Shown piece by piece: positions 21,792 through 33,165 of a DNA stretch of 64,000 bases. The stretch is from Populus alba (Eukaryota; Streptophyta; Magnoliopsida; Malpighiales; Salicaceae). The notes under the pieces are model-generated. The model did not search any database, was not told the DNA's origin, and saw only the letters and a list, made by a program, of their open reading frames with translations. The stretch is from assembly GCF_005239225.2 (NCBI RefSeq), contig NC_133300.1, positions 2,199,875 to 2,263,874 on the forward strand, read 5' to 3'. A program made the position numbers and the translations under genes. Positions within the stretch are counted from its first letter, which is position 1. The number at the start of each line of letters is the position of its first letter.

Positions 21792-22585
21792 GGAATCCCA
21801 TCTGGCAATTCCCTTCAACGAAAATGAAATATGGGGTCCCTTCTGGCGACCCCTTTTTTTGAAAAATATCGAAATGCGAGATCCTTCTGGCGATCTCCTT
21901 TAATCAAAACTTATAATCCCATCTGGGATTCCTATTAACAAACATGAAGTATGAGGTCCCATCCGGCGACCTCCCAAAATAGTGAAACGCGAAATCCCTT
22001 CTGGCGATTTCAAACAACCTGGAATCCCATCTGGCGATTCCTTTTAACCAACATTAAGTGTGAGTTCCCATCTGGCGACCTCCACAATAGCGAAACACGA
22101 GATCCCTTCTGGCGATCTCAAACAACCTGGAATCTCATTTGGCGATTCCTTTTAACCAACGTGAAGTGTGAGGTCCCATCTGGCGACCTCCACAATAGTG
22201 AAACACGAGATCCCTTCTGGCGATCTCAAGCAACCTGGAATCCCATCTGGCGACTCCTTTTAACCAACGTGAAGTGTGAGGTCCCATCTGGCGACCTCCA
22301 CAATAGTGAAAAATGAGATCCCTTCTGGCGATCTCAAACAACCTGGAATCCCATCTGGCGACTCCTTTTAACCAACGTGAAGTGTGAGGTCCCATCTGGC
22401 GACCTCCACAATAGTGAAACACGAGATCCCTTCTGGCGATCTCAAACAACCTGGAATCCCATCTGGCGATTCCCTTTTATTCAAAGCTGAAATATGAAGT
22501 CCCTTCTGGCGATCTTCATCGAAAAACGAGATCCCTTCTTGCATCTCTTTTAACCAAACAACTTGGAATCTCATCTGACGATTCC
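21792..22585 (-). repeat. Array of about 22 covarying hairpins, 108-bp higher-order period
   Basis: On the sense (minus) strand each unit is a 6-bp stem around a 9-nt loop GCCAGAWGG. The inner CC/GG of that loop can also pair, leaving a bulged G and an AGAW tetraloop. Stem types seen are GGAATC/GATTCC, GAGATC/GATCTC, GAGGTC/GACCTC, GAAATC/GATTTC and GGGGTC/GACCCC: both arms change together. Three hairpins (types GGAATC, GAGATC, GAGGTC) form a 108-bp unit, seen at 22171, 22279 and 22387. The array lies between pol and the 3' LTR. Open frames through it exist on both strands because 108 is a multiple of three; I do not regard it as coding. Confidence 0.9.
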
Positions 22586-23268
22586 CTTTTACCAATTGCT
22601 ATCGATGTGTTCTTCCTGCTGGCAGGGTCTGAAAAATATTATCTTCTCTTCTTTCTGTTCTAGACTCAACTCAATATTCTTTCTTCGTCCACAATCTCGT
22701 TGGAATGCACTAAGATCTCCTCTGTAACGAAAAGAAAAAAAAAATACGTGCAATGACTTTATGATTAGATGCAAATGCATGCATTCGTACCTGGTTTTTG
22801 AAACATAGGCCCCCCATCCTCCTCTTCTAGTTCATGAGACTTCCTCGTAACATGAGCGTGCTTTTGAAGTCGTATGCCGGATTCATCTCTCGTGTTGCCT
22901 TTTTTCTTATCATATTCTTGGAGAAAAAGTAATTTGACTTTCCTCAAGTAGTCCTTTTCTCAAAATGTAAGACTTGTTCTTGCTTTTATGTCATTGCTTT
23001 TGTCAAATGCTTTAGCTTGGTTTTCAAATCTATAGGCTTCCGTAAAAACTTTTCATAAAACATCTTGTATTGCCCCCAGTGTAGAGGTGTGATCCTAGTT
23101 TGAGCTTTTTATATAGAGAAGAAATTCGTTTCAGTCGATGCTAAACTTTTTAAATGCGTGAGGAGATGCACTGTTGGGATTAATGCAAAAAATGATTGTT
23201 GTGAGATCAATGCACAAAAGGAAAGAAATCAATGGCCAAACTTTGCTTTATTAATTTAGGGAACTACA
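22586..23268 (-). other. Gypsy spacer between pol and hairpin array
   Basis: Noncoding part of the element's 3' region; most of it aligns in reverse orientation with 28641-29306. No coding frame is conserved between the two copies. Confidence 0.7.
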
Positions 23269-25853
23269 TCAAGCGTAATATCTTTTTACAGAGTCAGAAT
23301 TCACAGGCCGAGCTAGGTTCTCCATCCATTCTAGCTAACTTCAACGCTCCTCCTGAGAATGCCTTTGTTACTACATAAGGACCCTCATAATTTGGTGCCC
23401 ATTTGCTTTGATCATCTCCTGGTAATGACAATATTTTCTTCAATACTAGATCCCCTTCTTGAAACAAACGCGGTCTAACCTTCTTATCATACGCCTTAGC
23501 CATTCGTTTCTGATAAAGTTGGTGATGACATATTGCGGCCATCCTCTTCTCACTGATCAAGTTCAATTGCTCGTATCTCACTCTAGCCCACTCGGCCTCT
23601 TCTATCTCAGAATCTATTAACACTCTTAACGATGGGATTTTCCACTTCCAAAGGCATCACTGCTTCCAACCGTACACCAAAGAATATGGGGGTAGTCCCT
23701 GTTGAGGTTCGAACTGCGGTGCGATATGCATGAAGGGCAAATGGTAACATCTCATGCCAATCCTTATAGGTGACTACCATCTTTCTGAACAATCTTTTGA
23801 CATTCTTGTTAGCAGCTTCCACCGCCCCATTCATCTTTGGTCTATATGGCGAAGAATTGGAATGCTTGATTTTCCATTTAGTGCAGAGCTCTATTTATCA
23901 TCTTGCCGTTGAAATTCTGGGCATTATCAGTTATAATCTGTTCTGGGGGACCATACCGACATATCAAATCTCTCTCAATAAATTTCTTCACCACTTTTTG
24001 TGTCACATGAGCAAATGACCGGCTTCTACCCATTTTGTGAAGTAGTCAATAGCCACGAGGATAAATCTATGACCATTGCTCGCTTTTGGGTTTACAGGTC
24101 CAATCACATCAATTCCCCACATCGCGAAAGGCCATGGAGATGTTAAGTTAAACAGAGGAGCTGGTGGCATATTGACCTTTATCACTGTAAATTTTGACAT
24201 TTGTGACATTTTCTGACATAGTCGATACAATCTTTTTCTAGTGTCATCCAAAAATAACCAGCCCTTTGGATTTTCCTTGCCATCATGTGCCCGCTAGCAT
24301 GGGTTGAGCAAATCCCCTCATGGACCTCTCTTAATGCCTTTCTAGCATCTGCCTCATCCAAACACCTTAACAGGGTACCATCAAATGATCTTTTATATAA
24401 AATCTCTCCATCTAAATAGAAGTCTATAGCCAACCTTCTCAAGGTTTTCTTATCCGTGTTAGAAGCTCCCACTGGATATTCCTGATTCTGCACAAGATTC
24501 TTGATATCGTAATACCAAGGTTGTCCGTCCACCTCTCCTTCGATAAACAACAGTGCGCTGGATCATTTCTAATATCAATGTGTACCGGTTGTACCTTGCA
24601 CTTGAGGTCAATGGTTAGTCATAGCAGCTAGTGTGGCCAAAGCATCCGCAAAATGGTTCCCCTCCCTTCCTAGATGGGTGAATCTAATTTCTTCAAATTC
24701 CTTTGCTAGCATAGATAGGTATTCCTGGTACGGCCTCAACTTTTCCTCTTTGGTTTGCCATTCCCCTTTGACCTGGCAGATGATCAACATTGAATCCCCA
24801 TATACATCTATCTTCTTTTATCTTTAACTCCAATGCCGCTTCTAAACCGAGTATAACAAGCTTCGTACTCAGCTGTATTGTTGGTGCACTCAAAATGTAG
24901 TTTGACCGAAACTGGGTATTGTTTCTTATCAGGAGAGATTATTACGCCCCTGCCCGTTACCATATACATTTACTGCCCCGTCAAAAAACATGGTCCACCA
25001 CTCTGTCTTCTCTTCTTCCTTTTTCTATTTGACGATATATCTTCATCAGGGAAATCAAAATCCAAAGGTTCGTAATCTTCAACAGCATTTATCGGCCAGA
25101 TGGTCTGCAATGGCACTCCCTTTTACGGTGCTTTCCTTGTCATGTACACTATGTCATATTCTGCTAATAAAACCTGCCACCTTGCAATTCGACTTGAGAG
25201 AAAAGGCTTTATTACAAATATACCTCAGAGGATCCAATTTTGAAATCAACCAAGTGGTATAGTATAACATGTAATGTCGCAACCTCTTTGCCGCCCACAC
25301 CAACGCACAACAAAGTTTTTCTATTTCCGTGTATCTGGACTCACATTCCGTGAATTTCTTACTCAAGTAATAAATGGCTCTTTCCTTCCTTCCGGTTTCA
25401 TCATGCTGACCCAATACACATCCCATGGCTACTTCAGTTACAGTTAGATATAATACCAGAGGTTTCCCTGATACAGGAGGCACCAGTAGAGGTGGATTTT
25501 GTAAATAATGCTTGATTTTATTGAACGCCTCCTCACACTCCTCATTCCAGGTTCCAGGTTCTTTTTCCTTAGTAGTCGGAATATAGGCTCGCATGTTGTT
25601 GTTAGCTGAGCTATAAATCGAGCAATGTAATTCAACCTTCCTAAGAATCCTCTTACTTCTTTCTCCGTCTTAGGGGATGACATAGCTTGAATGGCCCTTA
25701 CTTTGTTCTGGATCCACCTCTATACCTCTATCGCTTACCACAAATCCCAACAGCTTGCCCGACTTAACTCCGAATGAACATTTTTGCAGGATTAAGCCTT
25801 AGTTCATACTTCCTCAACCTCTCAAATAAACTTCCTCAAAACTTCCACATGAT
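23269..25853 (-). pseudogene. Ty3/gypsy pol (RT end, RNase H, aRNase H, integrase), decayed
   Basis: Read from the gap leftwards, the minus strand encodes the C-terminal part of reverse transcriptase (25853-25600), RNase H (about 25594-25150), and a second archaeal-type RNase H (about 25050-24600, with NNTAEYEA-, GDSML- and FADALATLA-like motifs). It continues with the integrase zinc finger (HEG...H...CHKC, about 24300-24190), the integrase core (WGIDVIGP at about 24120; NGAVEAANK at about 23820), and a C-terminal region ending at the stop at 23269-23271. The extra RNase H before integrase is characteristic of the Tat lineage (Ogre/Retand). Several frameshifts break it into short frames. Gag, protease and the RT catalytic core are not present; they would lie beyond the gap. 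Confidence 0.88.
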
Positions 25854-26353
25854 NNNNNNNNNNNNNNNNNNNNNNNNNNNNNNNNNNNNNNNNNNNNNNN
25901 NNNNNNNNNNNNNNNNNNNNNNNNNNNNNNNNNNNNNNNNNNNNNNNNNNNNNNNNNNNNNNNNNNNNNNNNNNNNNNNNNNNNNNNNNNNNNNNNNNNN
26001 NNNNNNNNNNNNNNNNNNNNNNNNNNNNNNNNNNNNNNNNNNNNNNNNNNNNNNNNNNNNNNNNNNNNNNNNNNNNNNNNNNNNNNNNNNNNNNNNNNNN
26101 NNNNNNNNNNNNNNNNNNNNNNNNNNNNNNNNNNNNNNNNNNNNNNNNNNNNNNNNNNNNNNNNNNNNNNNNNNNNNNNNNNNNNNNNNNNNNNNNNNNN
26201 NNNNNNNNNNNNNNNNNNNNNNNNNNNNNNNNNNNNNNNNNNNNNNNNNNNNNNNNNNNNNNNNNNNNNNNNNNNNNNNNNNNNNNNNNNNNNNNNNNNN
26301 NNNNNNNNNNNNNNNNNNNNNNNNNNNNNNNNNNNNNNNNNNNNNNNNNNNNN
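25854..26353. other. Assembly gap (500 N)
   Basis: Exactly 500 undetermined bases, a conventional placeholder size. Both sides end inside the same pol gene in opposite orientations. Confidence 1.
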
Positions 26354-28640
26354 ATGAGGAGTGTGAGGAGGCATTCAATAAATCAAGCATTATTTTACAA
26401 AATCCACCTTTACTGGTTCCTCCTGTATCAGGAAAACCTTTAGTATTATATCTAACCGTTACTGGGTAGCCATGGGTTGTGTATTGGGTCAAGCATGACG
26501 AAACCGGAAGGAAGGAAGAGCTATTTAATTACTTGAGTAAGAAATTCACTGAATGTGAGTCCCAGATACACGGAGATAGAAAAGGCTCTGTTGTGCGTTG
26601 GTGTGGGGCGGCAAAGAGGTTGCGACATTACATGTTATACTATACCACTTGGTTGATTTCAAAAGTGGATCCTCTGAGGTATATATGTAATAAGCTTTTC
26701 CTCTCAAGTAGGATTGCCAGGTGGCAAGTTTTATTAGCAGAAATATGACATAGTGTATATGACAAGGAAAGCCGTAAAAGGGAGTGCAATCGCAGACCAT
26801 CTGGCCGATAAATGCTATTGAAGATTACGAACCTTTTGGATTTTGAGTTCCCTGATGAAGATATATTGTCAATAGAAAAGGAAGAAGAAAAGACAGATTG
26901 GTGGACCATGTTTTTTGATGGGGCAGTAAATGTATATGGTAACGGGGCAGGGTGGCGGTGATAATCTCTCCTGATAAGAAACAATACCCAGTTTCGGTCA
27001 AAACTACACTTCGAGTGCACCAACAATACAGCTGAGTATGAAGCTTGTATCCTCGGTTTTTAGAAGCAGCATTGGAGTTGAAAATAAAGAAGATTGATGT
27101 ATATGGGGACTCAATGTTGATCATTTGCCAGGTAAAAGGGGAATGGCAAACCAAAGAAGAAAAATTGAGACCTTACCAGGAATACCTATCCATGCTAGCA
27201 AAGGAATTTGAAGAAAATTAAGATTCACCCATCTGGGAAGGGAGGGGAACCATTTTGCGGATGCTTTGGCCACATTAGCTGCTATGAACTACCATTGATC
27301 TCAAGTGCAAGGTACAACCGGTACACATTGATATTAGAAATGATCCAGCTCACTGTTGTTTAGTTGAGGGAGAGATAGACGGACAACCTTGGTATTACGA
27401 TATCAAGAATCTTGTGCAGAATCAGGAATATCCGGTGGGAGCTTCTAAGACGGATAAGAAAACCTTGAGAAGGTTGGCTATAGACTTCTATTTAGATGGA
27501 GAGATTTTATATAAAAGGTCATTTTGATGGAACCTTGTTAAGGTGTTTAGATGAGGCAGATGCTAGAAGGGCATTAAGAGAGGTCCATGAGGGGATTTGC
27601 TCAACCATGCTAGCGGACATATGATGGCAAGAAAAATCCAAAAGGGCTGGTTATTTTTGGATGACACTAGAAAAAGACTGTATAGACTATGTCAGAAAAA
27701 TGTCACAAATGTCAAATTTACAGTGACAAGGTCAATATGCCACCCGCTCCTCTGTTTAACTTAACATCTCCAATGGCCCTTCGCATGTGGGGAATTGATG
27801 TGATTGGACCTGTAAACCAAAGCGAGCAATGGTCATAGATTTATCCTCGTGGCTATTGACTACTTCACCAAATGGGTAGAAGCCGGGTCATTTGCTCATG
27901 TGACGCAAAAAGTGGTGAAGAAATTTATTGAGAGGGATTTGATATGTCGGTATGGTCCACCAGAAAAGATTATAACTGATAATGCCCAGAACTTCAACGG
28001 CAAGATGATAATAGAGCTTTGCACGAAATGGAAAATCAAGCATTCCAATTCTTCGCCATATAGACCGAAAATGAACGGGGCGGTAGAAGCTGCTAACAAG
28101 AATATCAAAAGATTATTCAGAAGATGGTAGTCACCTATAGGGATTGGCATGAGATGTTTGCCATTTGCCCTTCATGCATATCGCACTGCAGTTCGAACCT
28201 CGACAGGGTCTACACCATATTCTCTGGTATACAGTATGGAAGCAGTGATGCCCTTGGAAGTAGAAACCCGTCGTTAAGAGTGTTAATAGATTCTGAGTTA
28301 GAAGAGGCCGAGTGGGCCAAAGTGAGACACGAGCAACTGAACCTGATCAGTGAAAAGAGGATGGCTGCAATATGTCATCACCAGCTTTACCAGAAACGAA
28401 TGGCTAAGGCGTAATGATAAGAAGGTTAGACCGTGGATGTTTTCAAGAAGGGGATCTGGTATTAAAAGAAAATGTTGTCATTACCCGGAGATGATCAAAG
28501 CAAATGGGCACCAAATTACGAGGGTCCTTATGTAGTAACAAAGGGCATTCTCAGGAGGAGCATTGAAGTTAGCTAGAATGGATGGAGAAGACTTAGCTAG
28601 GCCTGTGAATTCTGACTCTGTAAAAAGATATTATGCTTGA
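26354..28640 (+). pseudogene. Second Ty3/gypsy pol copy (RNase H to integrase), decayed
   Basis: This matches the reverse complement of 23269-25540. It shows RNase H (26366-26760), archaeal-type RNase H (about 26880-27290), the integrase zinc finger (about 27580-27720), the integrase core (about 27790-28290; WGIDVIGP, AIDYFTKWVEAG, NGAVEAANK) and the C-terminal end with stop at 28638-28640. Many one-base indels break the frame, more than in the left copy. The upstream RT and gag are missing at the gap. Confidence 0.87.
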
Positions 28641-29306
28641 TGTAAGCCCTTAAATCAATACAGCAAAGTTTGGCCATTGATTTCTTTCTTCTTGCATTGA
28701 TCTCACAACATTCATTTTCGTATTAATCCAAACAGAGCATGTCTTGGTGTTATTCTCATCACTTATTAAAAGGTTTAGCATCAGCTGAACGCATGTCTTC
28801 TCTATATAAAAGCTCAGACTAGGATCACACCCCTACGTTGGGGCAATACAAAGATGTTTTTTCGGAAGCTAATAGATTTGAAAACCAAGCTAAAGCATTT
28901 GACAAAAGCATGACAAAAAGGCAATAACAAGTCATACATTTTGAGAAAGTGACTACTTGAAGAAAGTCAAAGACTTCTTCTCCAAGAATATGATCAATAA
29001 AAAGAGGCAACACGAGAGATGAATCCAGCATACAAAAGCAAGCTCGTGTTAAGAAGGAGCTTCATAAACTAGAAAAAGATGATGGGGCCTATGTTTCAAA
29101 CAGGTACGAATGCATGCATTGCATCTAATCATAAATCATTGCATGTTTGTTTTTATTGTTACAGGAGGAGATCTTAGTGCATTCCAACAAGATTGTGGAC
29201 GAAGAAAAGAATCGTTGAGTTGATTCTAGAACAACAAGAAGAGAAGATAATAGCTTCCAAACCTTGCCCGTACGAAGAACGACATCAATATCAACTTTGG
29301 TAATAA
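28641..29306 (+). other. Gypsy spacer between pol and hairpin array
   Basis: Noncoding counterpart of 22586-23268 in the opposite orientation. No gene. Confidence 0.7.
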
Positions 29307-29995
29307 GGAATCGCCAGATGGGATTCCAAGCTGTTTGAGATCGCCAGAAGGGATCTCGTATTTCACTATTGTGGAGGTCGCCAGATGGGACCTCATATTT
29401 CATGTTTGTTAAAAGGAATCGCCAGATGGGATTCCGAGTTGATTAAAGGAGATCGCCAGAAGGGATCTCGTGTTTCGCTATTTGGAGGTCACCAGATGGG
29501 ACCTCATATTTCATGTTGGTAATAAGGAATCGCCAGATGGGATTCCAAGTTGATTAAAGGAGATCGCCAGAAGGGATCTCGGGTTTCACTATTTGGAGGT
29601 CGCCAGATGGGACCTCATATTTCATGTTTGTTAAAAGGAATTGCCAGATGGGATTCCAAGTTGATTAAAGGAGATCGCCAGAAAGGGATCTCGGGTTTCA
29701 CTATTTGGAGGTCGCCAGATGGGACCTCGTATTTCATGTTGGTTAAAAGGAATCGCCAGATGGGATTCCAAGTTGATTAAAGGAGATCGCCAAGAAGGGA
29801 TCTCGTGTTTCACTATTTGGAGGTCGCCAGATGGGACCTCATATCTCATATTTCATATAGGAATCGCCAGATGGGGTTTCCGATTTGATTAAAGGAGATC
29901 GCCAGAAGGGATCTCGTATTTCGATAATTGTCAAAAGAGGGCGCCAGAGGGGACTCATATTTTCTATTTTTAGGGAAATCGCTCAGATGGGATCC
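29307..29995 (+). repeat. Array of about 18-19 covarying hairpins
   Basis: This is the second copy of the array, read in sense on the plus strand. First three units: GGAATC/GATTCC at 29307-29327, GAGATC/GATCTC at 29337-29357, GAGGTC/GACCTC at 29374-29394, each around loop GCCAGATGG or GCCAGAAGG. The cycle repeats about every 108-111 bp. A GGAATT/GATTCC variant near 29637 keeps pairing through a G-U wobble. The last two units are degenerate. Confidence 0.9.
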
Positions 29996-30131
29996 AAAAT
30001 TTGAGGCCGAAGAGGATTGTCGTAAAGAAGGAGTTTCAGATCGATCAAGCTTCGACCAGATCAGTTTCAGAAGTTCAGACTGGGTTATCTTTATAAAACT
30101 TACTACGCCTTTGCTCTGTAAGCATTATAAA

Positions 30132-30142
30132 GAGGGGGCATC
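30132..30142 (+). promoter_or_regulatory. Gypsy polypurine tract
   Basis: GAGGGGGCATC directly precedes the LTR start TGTTGTAACCC, as on the minus strand at 21645-21655. Confidence 0.75.
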
Positions 30143-30859
30143 TGTTGTAACCCATTTTTGGGCTAAATAAATAAATAGCCGAAGAAGGTTAGAAAAATAA
30201 CAAGAGGCATAAGCGCTCAGAAAATGGTCGAAAGATTGGTCAAGGAGGTTAAAAAATACAGAGATTGGATTTTTGGCAGTATTTTCTTGAAGGATGAGAG
30301 CCCTGTTGAGAAGGAAAATGTAAATGTTTGAGGAGAAAAGCCCAAATTTAGATGTTTATGGACTTAATTGGATTTTATTTGAATTTTATAGAGGATTGGA
30401 GTGCAAGAAAAATTGATTTTTAAGTCAATTTGGGCTTTAATTAGAAGAAATTTAAGTTCTGGGGCCAAAATATATTTTTTTTAGGAATTTATTGGGTCAA
30501 AATCAGGGGCTTAATTGCATAAATATTGAAGTTTAATGGACAATTAGGGGTTTAATTGTGAAAAATCCGAAACCAGGGACCAATTTGGAAAAAGCGGGTA
30601 AATATGGGGGGCTGTCTTGATTTGATCCAGGGGCGTAATTGAAGAAATTGGGAGTTTATTGATCAATTGAGGGCTTAATTGCATAAATCAGAGGCCAAGG
30701 ACCAAAGATGAAAAACGCGGCCAACTATGGGGGCGAGGACGAATTTGGCAGGGACGTAATTGAAAGAATCAAAAATAATTGAGGGCTGAGTTGAAATTTT
30801 GCGTATTCTGGCGCCATTTTTTAAATGAAACGGCGCGTTTTCCCAAAACGACGCCGTTT

Positions 30860-30900
<41 letters not shown>

Positions 30901-31186
30901 CGAACGGTGCCGTTTTGAACGGGCACTATTCACCTTTTCTTCTTCTCCCCGAACGTGCAGCAGCATGGACGAAACCTTTGTTTAATCAGGCGGTGCCCAT
31001 CTCTCCTCGCGTGCGCTGACAGACCAAGCCCATGCACCTCGGACGATGCGAAGCCAGGAGGGCCACGCCGTGATCGACCACGCTCACCGACCAGCCGACC
31101 GGCGCTGCCCCCTACGTTTGCCCCAGCTCAACCCACCTTGTTCTGCTCCCCACGCTGGCCCATGCAGCCCCGCTCCTTTGTCCGCC

Positions 31187-31194
31187 TATAAAAG
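31187..31194 (+). promoter_or_regulatory. LTR TATA box
   Basis: TATAAAAG in the sense direction, in the same place as TATAAATA in the other LTRs. A GA-rich leader with several short AGAGAGAGA runs begins about 20 bp downstream. Confidence 0.7.
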
Positions 31195-31540
31195 AAGAGG
31201 AAAGCATGTGAAGCACGAAAAAAAGAGGGAGACCGAAACCAAGAGAGAGAGAGAAACTGAAGGAGAGAGAAACAGTGGACCTAAAGAAATAAACACCTAA
31301 AACTCAAGAAAACGAAACTGAAAAAAGGGAGAAGAGGACAGAAGCCGTGGGAGAGTTTAAAGAAAACGTTAACCGAACACGACCCGAGAGGATACACCCG
31401 AACTGTGGGGAACCGTCGTTCTGAGCCGCCGATCTCCGCTGCAACACCCGTCAACCCGTACGTTCGACCAGCAGCCTCACCTCCGCGTGCCAGGTATTTT
31501 TTCTTTCCCCCCTACGTTTTCATTTTTTATATTTTGTTAT

Positions 31541-31805
31541 CCTCCTGCATGCAGAATCGTTCTGGCATGCAGGAGGTAGGGGAAGGGAAAATAATTCCCT
31601 TCCCCGTGGGTTTTTTTACACTGGGACCGGGTTTCCGGCCCAGTTTTGTTATTATTTATTTTGGGCCAGACCGAGTCTGGCCCAGTCAAAAGAATTTTTT
31701 TGTGTTGGGCCGAGATCGGCCCATCCTCCTTGCGGGCCGAGATCGGCCCATCCTCCTTGCGGGCCGAGATCGGCCGATTCTAGCTAGGTTGGGTTCGGCC
31801 CATTC
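31541..31805 (+). repeat. Hairpin cluster inside gypsy LTR
   Basis: A stem of about 16 bp (CCTCCTGCATGCAGAA against its complement, with one extra G) at 31541-31576. Next is an 11-bp stem GGGGAAGGGAA/TTCCCTTCCCC at about 31578-31605. Then come GGCCGAGA-TCGGCC palindromes at about 31706-31800. The second stem differs from the G6/C6 form of the 18977 LTR by compensated changes. Confidence 0.78.
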
Positions 31806-32911
31806 ATTTGGCCCCAACCCGATTTGTTATTATATATATATTATGAATTATAGTATATTGTAATATATATGTGCGTATATTGTGTATAATATTTTTTTCT
31901 ACTAAAAAAAAAATATTTCAAAAAATCTAAAAAAAATATTGTTGATTTTCCTGCATGTTTTGGTCAAAAGTGTTTAATGTTGGTTTGTATTTTTATACCG
32001 TAAAGATACAAAACCAGTGTTAAAAATACCCGGTTTTCGTCAAAATATCAAAGATTTTCAGAATAAAAAATGTTTTTTTGCTTTCAAAAAAATTCTAAAA
32101 AGTCCCTAAAAATGTTGTTGATTTTTCTGCATATTTTTATCAAAGTGGATTAATATTGGGTTGTATTTTTTATACCGTAAGAATACAACCCAGTATTAAA
32201 ATGCCGATTTTTGTTAAAGCATCAAAAAATAAATATTTTCCAAAAAAAAAAAGGTTTTGTTTTCATGCATACGGCCTAGTCTCTCCAATATATATATATA
32301 ATATTATAACATCATATTTTCACACAACAAAGAAAATTTTCAAAACAATATATGTATTAGCATGCATTTTGGCTTTAATAACCAGTTTATTTAAGCCATG
32401 AGAACTAGGCCAATATTTCAAAAAAAATCAAAAAAAAAATTTTTTGTTTTCTTTTAGTATTTGGGATTACGAATTTATACGTAAAACGTATTCCTAAATA
32501 TTATTAAATGAAATTTTGGTATGGACGTTAGAACGGTTAGGATTTTACCCGATAAGATAAAGCCTTTCTTACCGAGGAGGATTTTTCTTGAACCATAGAC
32601 AGACCAACAACTAGAAAAACACGAAAAATACCTTAGATTTTATCAGACAATAAAACAATGCAGCTTACCTTAGGTAGGGCGTATTTGGGGTGCTAATACC
32701 TTCCCTTTACGCAACTAGTCCCCGTACCCGATCTTTGAGACCAGTTAGGGTTCCTAGTGACCAAAATACTAGGTGGCGACTCCCTTTCCATTTTCCACCC
32801 ATAAAAGACAATATTTTCTTGTATCCCCATAGATATAGATAGATTTACATTGTAGATAAGAAAATGGAACAAACAATACATTTTTCGCCGCGACGCCGCA
32901 CACGTGCGACA

Positions 32912-33165
32912 ACGAGTATAAAGATAAAGTCGTTAGATAAAAAGAGAAGTATTTTGGTGAGTTGTATTTCAAGAACAAAAAATATTGATAGTAGTGTCCA
33001 TAAATTTATCTTTAAACACATAACAAAAAAAATTAATATTTTTTAAAAGTGGCTCTAAACAAAATAAAAAAGAGGAGATTTTATCTATTTTTTTTTTTTT
33101 TGTTTTTTAACCGGGTCACATTATTTTATTTCTTTTCAATTGCATTCTTTATAGCTATATTTTCA
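32912..33165. other. Flank of the second gypsy element
   Basis: 32912-33020 is paralogous to 10609-10720 upstream of NLR1. The remainder is AT-rich, with no gene. Confidence 0.55.

Larger units (their letters stand above)
30143..32911 (+). mobile_element. Ty3/gypsy 3' LTR (complete, 2769 bp)
   Basis: Starts TGTTGTAACCC, ends GTGCGACA. It lies right after the polypurine tract and hairpin array of the plus-strand element. The U3 part has inverted repeats of the AAACGGCG type (30828-30860) and a long poly-A run (30863-30894). A TATA box is at 31187, a purine-rich leader follows, a candidate splice donor is at 31494-31495, and the hairpin cluster lies at 31541-31805. The outer flank is ACGAG; the paralogous unoccupied sequence is at about 10608 (GCGAG). 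Confidence 0.92.

Noticed and set aside
22135..22449. Open frames with a 36-residue repeat through the hairpin array, on both strands
   Set aside because: The 108-bp period is divisible by three, so any stop-free unit stays open in several frames on both strands. The frames are broken in the second array and no known domain appears.
21792..22585. CRISPR-like array
   Set aside because: The units are hairpins with varying stems inside a plant retrotransposon. There are no unique spacers of fixed length and no cas genes.
32912..32916. ACGAG as target duplication pairing with the left flank CAGAT of the other gypsy element
   Set aside because: The two flanks differ and each matches a different paralogous site, so they do not bound one element.
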